This document shows, piece after piece, positions 56,026 to 64,000 of a DNA stretch of 64,000 nucleotides; position 1 is the first letter of the stretch; every line of letters begins with the position of its first letter. The DNA comes from Pseudomonas viridiflava (GTDB taxonomy: Bacteria > Pseudomonadota > Gammaproteobacteria > Pseudomonadales > Pseudomonadaceae): the NCBI RefSeq assembly GCF_001642795.1, contig NZ_LKEH01000023.1, positions 62,193 through 126,192 on the forward strand, read 5' to 3'. Position numbers and translations under genes: made by a program. The notes under the pieces were generated by a model that was not told the DNA's origin, ran no database searches, and saw only the letters and a program-made list of their open reading frames with translations.

Positions 56026-56804
56026 TGCTCGCGCTGGAGAATCTGGCCTGGGCACCGGAACAGGCGTCTGTCTGCGACCACGAACATTTTGCCCTCAAGG
56101 ACATCGACCTGCAGATTGCCGCAGGCGAGTTCGTGGGGCTGATCGGTCCCAATGGAAGCGGCAAGACCAGTCTGTTGCGCTGCGCGTTCCGCTACAACCG
56201 CCCGCACAGCGGCAGCGTCACGCTGACCGACCATGACATCTGGCGCCGCAGCCCGCGCTGGTGCGCACAGCGTGTCGCGGTGGTTGCCCAAGAGTTTCCC
56301 AACGCCTTCGGCCTGACGCTGCTGGATGTCACCACGATGGGGCGCGCACCTCATCAGGGGTTTTTCGCAGCGGACAGTGCCGAAGACCGCGCCATCGTTC
56401 AGCAAGCGCTTAAAGCCGTCGGGCTGGAAGGCTATGAACAGCATCGTTTCGACACGCTGTCCGGCGGCGAAAAGCAGCGCTGTCTGCTGGCCCGTGCATT
56501 GGTCCAGCAACCGCAGTTGATGGTGCTGGACGAGCCGACCAACCACCTCGATCCGCGTCATCAGCTCGAACTGCTGGGGCTGGTCAGACAGCTCGGCGTG
56601 GCGACGCTGACCAGCATTCATGACCTGAACCTGGCGGCGGCGTTCTGCGACCGGTTGTACGTCGTGCACCACGGCCGGCTGGTTGCCCAGGGCACGCCCT
56701 GGGACGTACTGACCCCGGACCTGCTGCTCAGCGTATTCGGCGCCAAGGCGCTGGTCGATTGTCATCCCCTGCGTGATTACCCACGCATCACCTGGATTCC
56801 CTGA
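56025..56804 (+). CDS. ABC transporter ATPase (FecE/BtuD type)
   Basis: The 259-residue ATPase has Walker A LIGPNGSGKTSLLR, Q loop VVAQEFPN, signature LSGGEKQRCLLARAL, Walker B LMVLDEPTNHLD and H loop SIHDLNLA. It is of the class III importer type that takes up metal-siderophores, haem or cobalamin with a FecCD-type permease. It is followed by genes for the binding protein (1 bp gap) and permease. The operon is preceded by a Zur-type operator, so zinc or a zinc-metallophore is the likely cargo; P. aeruginosa has a similar Zur-regulated operon (PA2911-PA2914, from memory) with a TonB receptor, not seen here. Confidence 0.9.
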   Translation: MLALENLAWAPEQASVCDHEHFALKDIDLQIAAGEFVGLIGPNGSGKTSLLRCAFRYNRPHSGSVTLTDHDIWRRSPRWCAQRVAVVAQEFPNAFGLTLLDVTTMGRAPHQGFFAADSAEDRAIVQQALKAVGLEGYEQHRFDTLSGGEKQRCLLARALVQQPQLMVLDEPTNHLDPRHQLELLGLVRQLGVATLTSIHDLNLAAAFCDRLYVVHHGRLVAQGTPWDVLTPDLLLSVFGAKALVDCHPLRDYPRITWIP

Positions 56805-56805
56805 A

Positions 56806-57765
56806 ATGAAGCCTTTGTTGACCTGGCTGACCCTGTCCGCACTAACGATCAGCCCGATGGTGCACGCCCAAGCCACGAACTATCCGGTCAACGTGCAAAG
56901 CTGCGACCGCTCGGTGACGTTCAACGCTGCGCCGCAGCGTGCCGTCAGCAACGACGTCAACCTCACCAAAATGATGGTCGCGCTGGGCCTGCAATCTAAC
57001 ATGGTCGGCTATAGCGGCATTACCGGATGGAACAAACCCGATCCCGCGCTGCTGCACGATCTGGGCACGCTGCCCGAGTTATCCAGCAAATATCCGTCCG
57101 TGGAAAACCTGCTCAACGCCAACGCCGATTTCTATTTCGCCGGGTGGAATTACGGCATGCGGGTCGGCGGCGACGTCACGCCGCAGAGCCTGGCCACGCT
57201 GGGCATCCAGACCTACGAGCTGACCGAATCCTGCGCGCAGATCATGCCTCGCGCCGAAGCGACGCTGGATGACGTGTACAACGACCTGCTCAATCTGGGT
57301 CGCATATTCAATGTGCAGGACCGGGCACAGGCGCTGGTAGCCGACATGCAGAGCCGGGTGAGTCGGGTCCATGAGCAACTGGCGAGAAAGGCGCCTCCAC
57401 GAGTCTTTCTGTACGACAGCGGCGAAGACCGGCCCATGACTGCCGGGCGTCTGGCCATTCCGCAAGCGCTGATCCGCGCAGCGGGCGGAAGCAATGTCAT
57501 GGGCGATGTCGCGGCCAGCTGGACCCATGTGAACTGGGAGTCGGTGGTGCAGAGCAATCCCGAAATCATCGTGATCGTCGACTATGGCGAAGTCAGCGCC
57601 GCACAAAAGCAGCAATTTCTGGAGAACAACCCGGCCCTGCAATCCGTCGATGCGGTTCGCAACAAACGCTACGTCGTATTGCCCTACGTCGCCGTCACGC
57701 CGGGCATCGATAACGTTGCGGCCATCGAAACCCTGGCGGCGGCCTTTCACGACGTGGCGCGATGA
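56806..57765 (+). CDS. Periplasmic binding protein, FecB/BtuF type
   Basis: The 319-residue protein starts at 56806 (MKPLLTWLTLSALTISPMVHA, a signal peptide). The two-lobe class III fold is evident (APQRAVSNDVNLTKMMVALG, VENLLNANADFYFAGWNYGM, GGSNVMGDVAASWTHVNWES, NPEIIVIVDYGE). It lacks the His-rich loop of ZnuA, which argues against free zinc binding and for a metal complex. It overlaps the permease gene by 4 bp. The ligand is inferred only from the operator. Confidence 0.88.
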   Translation: MKPLLTWLTLSALTISPMVHAQATNYPVNVQSCDRSVTFNAAPQRAVSNDVNLTKMMVALGLQSNMVGYSGITGWNKPDPALLHDLGTLPELSSKYPSVENLLNANADFYFAGWNYGMRVGGDVTPQSLATLGIQTYELTESCAQIMPRAEATLDDVYNDLLNLGRIFNVQDRAQALVADMQSRVSRVHEQLARKAPPRVFLYDSGEDRPMTAGRLAIPQALIRAAGGSNVMGDVAASWTHVNWESVVQSNPEIIVIVDYGEVSAAQKQQFLENNPALQSVDAVRNKRYVVLPYVAVTPGIDNVAAIETLAAAFHDVAR

Positions 57766-58802
57766 CCCTGTCGCAGTGGCTCACGGAACGGCGAAGCCGC
57801 TACACCGGTTTGCTGATCGCTCTCACAGTTGTGCTGCTGATCTCGTGCCTGGTGTCTGTCACCTTCGGCGCAGCGCCTGTGCCGTTGGAGCAGGTCATCG
57901 GCATCCTGACGCTCAAACTGTCAGGCGCCGGTCATGAGCCACACCTCTGGACGGCAGGACAAGAGACCATCGTCTGGCTGATCCGCATGCCGCGTGTGTT
58001 ACTGGGCGCTCTGGCAGGCGCGGGTCTGGCGCTCATAGGTTGCGTGCTGCAAGCCGTGACCCGCAACCCGCTGGCCGATCCGCATCTGTTGGGAGCCACT
58101 TCGGGCGCCACACTCGGCGCCGTGATTGTGGTCATGCATATCGGCGAAATCCTCGGCATGCTGACCTTGCCCCTCGCCGCGTTCGCAGGCTCGCTCGCCA
58201 GCCTGATCATTGTGCTGTCGCTGTCCAGCCGCAACGGCCGCCTCGACAGCCAGCGGCTGCTGTTGAGCGGCGTCGCCGTGTCATTCGTCATGATGGCCAT
58301 CGCCAACCTGCTGCTGTTTCTGGGCGATCACCGCGCCAGCTCTTCCGTGCTGTTCTGGATGCTGGGCGGCCTTGGCCTGGCTCGCTGGGAACTGCTGCCA
58401 GTGCCACTGGTGACCGTGCTGGCAGGCTGGATATTGCTGCAGGGACTCGGCCGAGCGCTGAACGCCCTGATGGCAGGCGATCAGACCGCCGCAAGCCTGG
58501 GCCTGCAAGTTCGAAACGTCCGCCTGCTGGTGTTTCTGATCGCCTCGCTGATGACCGGCGTACTCGTCGCCCTGTGCGGCTCCATCGGCTTCGTCGGCCT
58601 GATGGTGCCGCACATCGCCAGACGCCTCGTGGGCTCGGAACACAGACGGCTGCTGCCGGTTGCAACGCTGCTGGGCGCGCTGCTGATGGTCTGGGTGGAC
58701 GTGGTATCGCGCACGTTGATTGCGCCTGAAGATCTGCCCATCGGGATTTCGACGGCGTTGCTGGGCGGGCTGTTTTTTATTTTTATGATGAGGCGGGGTT
58801 GA
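57762..58802 (+). CDS. ABC transporter permease, FecCD family
   Basis: The 346-residue permease has about ten transmembrane helices and FecCD landmarks (WLIRMPRVLLGALAGAGLAL, CVLQAVTRNPLADPHLLGAT, GSIGFVGLMVPHIARRLVGS, LPIGISTALLGGLFFIFMMR). It would act as a homodimer with the ATPase. It is the last gene of the zinc-type importer; 288 bp later the next unit begins in the same direction. Confidence 0.92.
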   Translation: MTLSQWLTERRSRYTGLLIALTVVLLISCLVSVTFGAAPVPLEQVIGILTLKLSGAGHEPHLWTAGQETIVWLIRMPRVLLGALAGAGLALIGCVLQAVTRNPLADPHLLGATSGATLGAVIVVMHIGEILGMLTLPLAAFAGSLASLIIVLSLSSRNGRLDSQRLLLSGVAVSFVMMAIANLLLFLGDHRASSSVLFWMLGGLGLARWELLPVPLVTVLAGWILLQGLGRALNALMAGDQTAASLGLQVRNVRLLVFLIASLMTGVLVALCGSIGFVGLMVPHIARRLVGSEHRRLLPVATLLGALLMVWVDVVSRTLIAPEDLPIGISTALLGGLFFIFMMRRG

Positions 58803-59090
58803 GGCAGCGGCTCATCAAGAGGGCCTGCGACGATTTCACCTCATTACCGCAAGCGTGCTCCATTGTTTAAAGATGAGTCGATGAACCAATAACAGAAAAG
58901 TATGACTATCCGGCAACACCACGACTCAATGACGCTCACGCCAGAGCCCGTTCAGGGCTCATCAGGTCCTCGGCTAGTTCCTAGCCAAAGGCCACTACTT
59001 AATAAGCCTCACTAATACCGCCCATCAGAACTGAGAATTGGTCAGTGCGCGCCCGGCTGGGTAACACTGAAAAAAAGAGGAACCTGTCTG
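58803..59090. other. Gap before the toxoflavin-type cluster, with two hairpins
   Basis: No gene is seen. GAGCCC-GTTCA-GGGCTC (58943-58960) and GGCTAG-TTC-CTAGCC (58972-58986) are perfect hairpins. The region should contain the promoter of the cluster; no LysR T-N11-A box or lux box was confirmed. No regulator gene adjoins it. Confidence 0.5.
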
Positions 59091-59537
59091 ATGAATGTAG
59101 TGACTGCTTTTGCTCTAAGTCTGGCCGCCGGTTTTGCAGTTCCGTTACAGGCCGGGACCAATGCAAGATTGGGCGTCGCCTTGGGACATCCTTTGTTGGC
59201 GACCACTGTTTCATTGATCGTCAGTCTGATCGCCGTGGTTGGCGTGATGTTGATTTTCAAGGTTCAGCGTCCGTGCCTGATGGCGCTGCAAGGTACGCCC
59301 TGGTGGGCCTGGCTGGGCGGAATAGCCGGCGTTTTCTACATAACAACTGCCCTGTTGATGGCGCCAAGAATGGGCACGCTCAACTTCATGATGGCGGTCA
59401 TTGTCGGGCAATTGATTATCTCGTTGGTGATTGATTACTTCGGACTGGTGGGCCTGCCACGACAGCCTGTCAGTGGACAGAGAGTGATCGGTGCGCTGGT
59501 GGTTATTGCAGGTTTCCTGATCACCATTAGAAGTTAG
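59091..59537 (+). CDS. DMT superfamily transporter, DUF606/YdcZ family
   Basis: The 148-residue protein starts at 59091, with AGAGGA 9 nt upstream. Five hydrophobic segments are visible (VVTAFALSLAAGFAVPLQAG, TTVSLIVSLIAVVGVMLIF, WWAWLGGIAGVFYITTALLM, FMMAVIVGQLIISLVIDYFG, VIGALVVIAGFLITIRS), with DUF606 hallmarks GxxxPxQAGxNARLG and the GTLN region. DUF606 proteins are small drug/metabolite exporter homologues. It starts the tox-like gene run, 39 bp before toxA, so it may export the product. Burkholderia uses an RND pump (ToxFGHI) instead. Confidence 0.85.
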   Translation: MNVVTAFALSLAAGFAVPLQAGTNARLGVALGHPLLATTVSLIVSLIAVVGVMLIFKVQRPCLMALQGTPWWAWLGGIAGVFYITTALLMAPRMGTLNFMMAVIVGQLIISLVIDYFGLVGLPRQPVSGQRVIGALVVIAGFLITIRS

Positions 59538-59576
59538 TTAGACGGTCTGGATTCAACATGACAGAGGAAGTTAGTA

Positions 59577-60323
59577 ATGCCTGCTCAATCCGCAACTTAT
59601 GATTCCATTGGTGAACGTTTCGAAGCTTTTACCGACAGCGCTTCACAACGCTCGGTTGAAACTGAAACCTTTTTTCACATGGTCGGCGATATCAAAGGCA
59701 AGTCTGTACTGGATCTGGCCTGCGGCTTTGGCTTTTTCGGACGGGAGCTGCTTCGACAGGGTGCCAGCAAGGTGATGGGTGTGGATATTTCTGCCTCCAT
59801 GATCGAGCTGGCGCGACAGGAGTCGGCTCGCAACAAGGAAGCCATTGAATACAAGGTCGCCAATGTCCTGGACCTGGGCATCCTGCCGCAAGGCCCTTTT
59901 GACAGGGTCACCGCTGCGTGGCTGTTCAACTACGCCCAGTCGCCCGAGGATGTGGAAACGATGTTTGCCATCGTCGCGAAAAACCTCAAGCCGGGCGGCA
60001 AACTGATTGCCTATACCGTCGAGCCTGATTACCAGTTGGCGCAAGGCAATTTCACCACCTACGGCGTACGCCTGCTCAACGAACAACCCCACAACGGCGG
60101 TTATCGCTGCGATGCCGAATTCGTCACCGATCCGCCCAGCGCCTTCACGTTCTACCGCTGGAGCCGCGAGGTTTACGAAAACGCGATTTCCAAAGCGGGC
60201 TTCACGCGGTTCGAGTGGCAGAAGCCAATCATCTCTCAAAAAAACCGAGACAAGTTCCCCGACGGCTACTGGGACAACTTCGAGCGCAATTGCCTGCAGA
60301 CCGGTTTGATCTGCATACGCTAA
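59577..60323 (+). CDS. toxA: SAM-dependent N-methyltransferase, ToxA-like (toxoflavin)
   Basis: The 248-residue class I enzyme has motif I SVLDLACGFGFFGRELLRQG (residues 43-62), GVDISASMIELARQES and a C-terminal block with ERNCLQTGLICIR. It resembles ToxA of Burkholderia glumae, a dual-specificity N-methyltransferase that performs the last two steps of toxoflavin synthesis (didesmethyltoxoflavin to reumycin to toxoflavin). The identification rests on recalled similarity and, strongly, on the toxB, C, D, E-type neighbours. It is 39 bp after the DUF606 gene and followed by a perfect hairpin that may set its expression apart from toxD. It is unrelated to exotoxin A, also called ToxA. Confidence 0.8.
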   Translation: MPAQSATYDSIGERFEAFTDSASQRSVETETFFHMVGDIKGKSVLDLACGFGFFGRELLRQGASKVMGVDISASMIELARQESARNKEAIEYKVANVLDLGILPQGPFDRVTAAWLFNYAQSPEDVETMFAIVAKNLKPGGKLIAYTVEPDYQLAQGNFTTYGVRLLNEQPHNGGYRCDAEFVTDPPSAFTFYRWSREVYENAISKAGFTRFEWQKPIISQKNRDKFPDGYWDNFERNCLQTGLICIR

Positions 60324-60332
60324 TGGCGCGAT

Positions 60333-60360
60333 TCGCCAGCCTCACATTCCAGGCTGGCGA
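60333..60360 (+). promoter_or_regulatory. Perfect intercistronic hairpin between toxA and toxD
   Basis: TCGCCAGCCT pairs with AGGCTGGCGA across an 8-base loop (CACATTCC), a 10-bp perfect stem with no T-run. It lies within the apparent operon and may act as an mRNA stabiliser or weak terminator. Confidence 0.75.
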
Positions 60361-60394
60361 TTAATCCACCAGCGATTCAAAAGGCTGCGTACAC

Positions 60395-61411
60395 ATGGCA
60401 ACTCATAATCCGTTCACTCACTGGCCGGTGTTCGAGGGCGCTATCACCACTCAGATGACCGACAGGCACCTGATGGGATTACCCGAACACTTTCATCAGA
60501 CACAGAACCTGTCACTGCCGCTCGCGACCTGGAAATTATTGGCCCAGGAGCCTGCCGAACGACTCGTGGAACGCGTTCAGGACCCGGAATCTCCCCTGGC
60601 TGTGCGATTGGCGGCCGGACGGCTGCTGGCAGTTACCATCGACCCGCGTATCGACGTGCTGAATCCATCCATGATCGATATAGCAGGCGGTGACGTCTCG
60701 ATCGGGCTGCCCGCAGAACGGCTCGACGCCGTGATGGACGAGCTGCAGGGGCTGGGAATTGACCGTTCCTGGATCGAAAAGGAAATACCGCGCCACGCGG
60801 TCACGCTCAAGCCCTATCGGATCGCTGAATTCCCGGTCACCAATCTGGAATACAAGGCCTTTCTGGAAGATGCTCAGGAACCTCGCATCCCGGAGAACTG
60901 GTCGTTCGGCCAGTTTCCGGCAGAGCGCGCCAACCATCCGGTATTCGGCGTCACTGTCGACGATGTGCAGGCGTACATCGACTGGCTGAATGCGCGCACA
61001 CAGCGCCATTTCCGTCTGCCGACCGAGGCGGAGTGGGAATACGCCGCCGCGGGGCCGCAGAACCTTGCCTTCCCGTGGGGAGAGCGTTTTCTGCCCGACC
61101 ATTGCAATACCGCAGAGCAGGGACTGTTCGGCTCATCGCCCATCGGGGCATTTGCCAAAGGTGCCTCGCCGTTCGGCTGCATGGACATGGCAGGTAATGT
61201 CGAAGAATACGTTGCTGACGATTACGCCCCTTATCCGGGCGGCAGACCGGTCGAAGACGATCTGATGACCGTCGTCGGCAATCATCGGGTTGCTCGTGGC
61301 GGGAGCTTCACCCGCTTCAGAGACCTGGCGCGCAATTGTCGCCGCCATGGAAAGTACCCTCGCGACATCTATGTGATGGGTTTTCGCCTGGCCGAAACAC
61401 CTGCCGTATAG
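60395..61411 (+). CDS. toxD: SUMF1/FGE-sulfatase-domain protein, ToxD-like
   Basis: The 338-residue protein has an N-terminal region of about 90 residues and a formylglycine-generating-enzyme-type (SUMF1) domain: SIGLPAERLDAVM, FPVTNLEYKAFLEDAQEPRI, FRLPTEAEWEYAAAGPQNLA, GCMDMAGNVEEYVADDYAPY, RVARGGSFTRFRDLARNCRR and GFRLAETPAV. B. glumae ToxD, long labelled TRP-2, carries the same domain and is required for toxoflavin. SUMF1-fold proteins include iron-dependent oxidases, so a role in the N-N bond-forming or oxidative chemistry is possible but not shown. It lies between toxA and toxB. Confidence 0.82.
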   Translation: MATHNPFTHWPVFEGAITTQMTDRHLMGLPEHFHQTQNLSLPLATWKLLAQEPAERLVERVQDPESPLAVRLAAGRLLAVTIDPRIDVLNPSMIDIAGGDVSIGLPAERLDAVMDELQGLGIDRSWIEKEIPRHAVTLKPYRIAEFPVTNLEYKAFLEDAQEPRIPENWSFGQFPAERANHPVFGVTVDDVQAYIDWLNARTQRHFRLPTEAEWEYAAAGPQNLAFPWGERFLPDHCNTAEQGLFGSSPIGAFAKGASPFGCMDMAGNVEEYVADDYAPYPGGRPVEDDLMTVVGNHRVARGGSFTRFRDLARNCRRHGKYPRDIYVMGFRLAETPAV

Positions 61412-61474
61412 ACGTGCCCGGCTCAGGGTAAAAACACAATAAAAACCGTTTACCACCATCAAGCAGGTTTACCT

Positions 61475-62074
61475 ATGTCTAACGTACAGATACGCAATAA
61501 GGTTGATATTCCGCTCAATGATGGCAACTGCCCAGGTACGTTCATTACCTTTACCGGGCTGGATCCTTCTTTCGAACACATATTGATCAAATTGGGTCCC
61601 GACCGACAGGAAAGCCCACTGGTACGTATTCACTCCGAGTGCCTGACAGGAGACGTATTCAAATCCGAACGCTGTGATTGCGGACCGCAACTGAGCGAGT
61701 CCATTGCCCGGATGCATGAAGAAGGCGGCTACCTGATCTATCTGCGTCAGGAAGGTCGAGGCATCGGCCTGTATGCCAAGCTCGACGCCTATCGGCTGCA
61801 GGACACGGGCATGGATACCTTCGAAGCCAACGTACACCTGAGCTTCCCGGAAGATGGGCGCGACTTCTCGCTGGCCGCACGGATGCTGAAGGCTGTGGGT
61901 GTGAAGGCCTGCCGTCTGATCACCAATAATCCCGACAAGGTATCGGCATTGGAATCCAACGGCGTGCGGGTCGATGCCACTATTCCCACCGGCGTTTTCA
62001 TCACTCGGCATAACCGCGGTTACTTGCAGGCCAAGATCGACAAGAAACAGCACGTTATCAATATCAACAACTAA
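61475..62074 (+). CDS. toxB: GTP cyclohydrolase II, ToxB-like
   Basis: The 199-residue enzyme opens GTP to 2,5-diamino-6-ribosylamino-4(3H)-pyrimidinone 5'-phosphate, formate and pyrophosphate. Zinc ligands C56, C67 and C69 sit in SECLTGDVFKSERCDCGPQL with the same spacing as E. coli RibA, and YLRQEGRGIGLYAKLDAYRL and ITNNPDKVSALESNGV are standard. Pathway-specific RibA paralogues like this are ToxB in toxoflavin clusters; the housekeeping ribA is elsewhere. It is 64 bp after toxD. Confidence 0.9.
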   Translation: MSNVQIRNKVDIPLNDGNCPGTFITFTGLDPSFEHILIKLGPDRQESPLVRIHSECLTGDVFKSERCDCGPQLSESIARMHEEGGYLIYLRQEGRGIGLYAKLDAYRLQDTGMDTFEANVHLSFPEDGRDFSLAARMLKAVGVKACRLITNNPDKVSALESNGVRVDATIPTGVFITRHNRGYLQAKIDKKQHVININN

Positions 62075-62163
62075 ACGGTCCTCGTAGCGAAGAGCTGCCT
62101 ATCAGCGGGCGGGCACCGGCTTGCCTGAAATCGACCGGTTTATTTATCTAAAGGATATAGAGC

Positions 62164-63864
62164 ATGCGCCATTTCGGACCTATCAGCGGTATTACCGCCT
62201 TCAACGATATTTATGTAGCCACGGCCGGTTATGACAACCAGGTCATCTTGTGGAATGCCAAGACCAAAACACCTATTCAACGCGTCCTTCATGACCATCT
62301 GGCCAATCAGTGCGCGTTCAATGCCGACGGAACACTGCTGGTCAGCGCCAGCAGCGATTACACCGCCCGCGTATGGGAAGTTCCGTCACTGCGCCTCAAA
62401 GCCGTGCTCATCGGGCATGAGGACGATATTGAAATGGCCGCTTTTTCACCTGACGGCCAGACCATTGCTACCAGTTCCCGCGACCATACGATCCGCCTGT
62501 TCGATACTCAAGGGCACACGAAACACATCCTGCGAGGGCATGGCGCCGATGTGATCTCCGTCTGTTGGTCGGCCGACGGCAGAACACTGGTATCAAGCAG
62601 TGACGACGGTTCCATCCGGCGCTGGAATGCCGGGACCGGCGAGTGTATCGATATCATTGATCTGGGCGGTGTGGAAACCGACACCGTCGCGTTGTCGAGG
62701 GACGGGATCATTTTCGCCGGTGACGACGAGGGCAAGATTTCCGTGATCACGGCTCAAGGCACACAGCTCTACCCTGCCCATGCGGCCGGCATCAAACGCA
62801 TCGTCTGGGATGACGCGCAACGTCTGCTGGTGAGCCTGAGTTATGACCGCTGCGTCATGCTCTGGCACCTGGATGAACAGAACAAACTGACGACAACCGC
62901 TCAAACGTCACTGCCCAGCATCATCTGGCCACGCAGTTGCACGCTGCTGGGCACTGAACGCATCGCCTTCGTGACCTTCGGCTCCAGCTACGCAACCTGG
63001 AACTTCGTCACGCAGGAATGGGACCTGAACGGCATCGAGCCTGCCGTCAGTCTCAACGCAGTGGCTGTCGTCGAGAACGATATCTACAGCATCGGCGATG
63101 CGGGCATCCTGCAGATCAATGGGCAGCCAAGTACCCACGCAGGCAGTCTGTGCAACTTTCTGCTGCCCTTTGGAGACAGTGTGCTGACCGGCGGACAGAT
63201 GGGGACGGTGTTCGACGCGCGTACCGGCGAAGCCCTCTATCAACACCGCTCTCCCCTGAACTGCGGGACCACCTTCGAGCGAAACGGCCAGCTTCATGCG
63301 GCCATCGGGACCTACACCGGTGAGGCGCTGATTTTTTGCCTGGAGGCTGGCAAACCCCGCTTTGTGACCGCTGTGTCTTTGCATGAAAACGCGATCAAAG
63401 GCATCGCCGCAGATGAAGGCTTTTTGTTCAGTGTGTGTGCAACTGCTGCGGCTGCCTTTCACCGGATCAGCGACTTTGGTCTGGAACGCTACCTCGACAA
63501 GGCGCACGCACGAATCTCGAATGGCTGCACCCGCATCGAGGATGGGTTTGCCAGCATCGGCAGAGACCTCAAGTTGCGTCTGTGGCGTGACGGTCAGGAC
63601 GAAGTCTTCGACACGCCTCACGACCACTCGATCAAGTGCATCGCCATTTCGCAGGATCGCCAGCACATCGCGACAGGCAGCTACGGCGGTACGGTTGCCA
63701 TCTTCGACGTCGCCAAACGGCATTGGGTGATGGTGCAGAAGCCGACGGCCAGCGGAATCTCGTGCCTGTCACAGAACGCCGACGGCACCGGTTTTCTGGC
63801 CAGCGCCTATGACGGCAGGATCTACCCGATCCAGGTCAGGACGGGGACGCAAGCACGCCCATGA
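62164..63864 (+). CDS. toxC: WD40-repeat protein, ToxC-like
   Basis: The 566-residue protein starts at 62164, with AAAGGA 9 nt upstream. Repeated WD40 blades are visible (GTLLVSASSDYTARVWEV, GQTIATSSRDHTIRLFDT, GRTLVSSSDDGSIRRWNA, and near the end RQHIATGSYGGTVAIFDV), enough for one or two propellers. B. glumae ToxC is a WD-repeat protein essential for toxoflavin, of uncertain role; a scaffold or an enzyme that builds the triazine ring has been considered. The stop overlaps the next start by 4 bp (ATGA). Confidence 0.87.
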   Translation: MRHFGPISGITAFNDIYVATAGYDNQVILWNAKTKTPIQRVLHDHLANQCAFNADGTLLVSASSDYTARVWEVPSLRLKAVLIGHEDDIEMAAFSPDGQTIATSSRDHTIRLFDTQGHTKHILRGHGADVISVCWSADGRTLVSSSDDGSIRRWNAGTGECIDIIDLGGVETDTVALSRDGIIFAGDDEGKISVITAQGTQLYPAHAAGIKRIVWDDAQRLLVSLSYDRCVMLWHLDEQNKLTTTAQTSLPSIIWPRSCTLLGTERIAFVTFGSSYATWNFVTQEWDLNGIEPAVSLNAVAVVENDIYSIGDAGILQINGQPSTHAGSLCNFLLPFGDSVLTGGQMGTVFDARTGEALYQHRSPLNCGTTFERNGQLHAAIGTYTGEALIFCLEAGKPRFVTAVSLHENAIKGIAADEGFLFSVCATAAAAFHRISDFGLERYLDKAHARISNGCTRIEDGFASIGRDLKLRLWRDGQDEVFDTPHDHSIKCIAISQDRQHIATGSYGGTVAIFDVAKRHWVMVQKPTASGISCLSQNADGTGFLASAYDGRIYPIQVRTGTQARP

Positions 63865-64000
63865 ACCATTTCACTGAGTGCGACTTCCAGCACATGCAAC
63901 ATGCCTTGACGCTGGCAGAGCGTGGCAGCCACTCCACGTGGCCCAACCCTCGGGTGGGCTGCGTGATCGCCCACGGCATGCATGTCGTGGGCGAAGGCTG
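63861..64000 (+). CDS. toxE: RibD-type pyrimidine deaminase, ToxE-like (partial, cut by window end)
   Basis: Forty-six codons are visible. They match the start of riboflavin deaminase (MQHALTLAERGSHSTWPNPR then VGCVIAHG and VVGEG), just before the zinc-binding H-A-E motif. RibD-type deaminases remove an amino group from the GTP cyclohydrolase II product; ToxE has this role in toxoflavin synthesis. It overlaps toxC by 4 bp. Whether a reductase domain follows cannot be seen. Confidence 0.85.
   Translation, partial: MNHFTECDFQHMQHALTLAERGSHSTWPNPRVGCVIAHGMHVVGEG

Overview
The window is a chromosomal segment of a fluorescent Pseudomonas, most likely of the P. syringae complex. This is judged from the roughly 60% GC content, the gene set and order, and the abundant palindromic repeats of Pseudomonas type (inference; no database was searched). 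A near-perfect parS site at 14568-14583 suggests a place not far from the replication origin. No rRNA, tRNA, CRISPR array, prophage or transposase was seen.

Layout. 1-8.7 kb: a membrane PAS-domain signalling protein cut by the window edge, uvrD, a Tim44-like membrane protein, an SMI1/KNR4 protein, a CPA2 cation:proton antiporter gene broken by a one-base frameshift, a hotdog thioesterase and pdxY. 8.7-15.1 kb: a zinc-homeostasis block with two COG0523 GTPases, a DUF1826 protein and a secreted protein placed around a Zur-type operator (12728-12742), followed by a Tat-exported amidase. 15.3-25.2 kb: cardiolipin synthase, an unknown ORF, cyclopropane-fatty-acid synthase, and a four-gene operon of three SPFH proteins (one with a histidine-rich N-terminus) plus a heavy-metal P-type ATPase. 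25.4-31.5 kb: a phospholipid-like operon resembling E. coli ynbABCD with an added acyltransferase and small membrane protein; it is dense in DnaA boxes. 31.9-39 kb: opgD and three surface-polysaccharide genes. 39-45 kb: a FixJ-like two-component system, a fused NitT/TauT-type ABC transporter and a solute-binding protein. 45-49.4 kb: two chemoreceptors. 49.7-53.2 kb: a stress group with manganese catalase, a DUF4142 protein, a PncC/CinA-C protein and small proteins. 53.3-55.7 kb: a haem-oxygenase-like diiron protein overlapping a methyltransferase gene. 55.9-58.8 kb: a three-gene metal/metallophore ABC importer behind a second Zur-type operator (55867-55887).

59.1-64 kb: the most interesting segment. 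Six genes in one direction (DUF606 transporter, methyltransferase, SUMF1-domain protein, GTP cyclohydrolase II, WD40 protein, RibD-type deaminase cut by the window end) match, family by family, the toxABCDE genes for toxoflavin in Burkholderia glumae and Pseudomonas protegens. Their order is changed, and a small DUF606 transporter stands first. I read it as a gene cluster for toxoflavin or a related azapteridine.

Four themes cut across the window: two Zur-type operators 43 kb apart; strong enrichment of the 10-mer TTATCCACAG inside genes; a family of nested palindromes (core GTGGGAGGCGGCTTGCCGGC) between genes; and a second palindromic repeat family.
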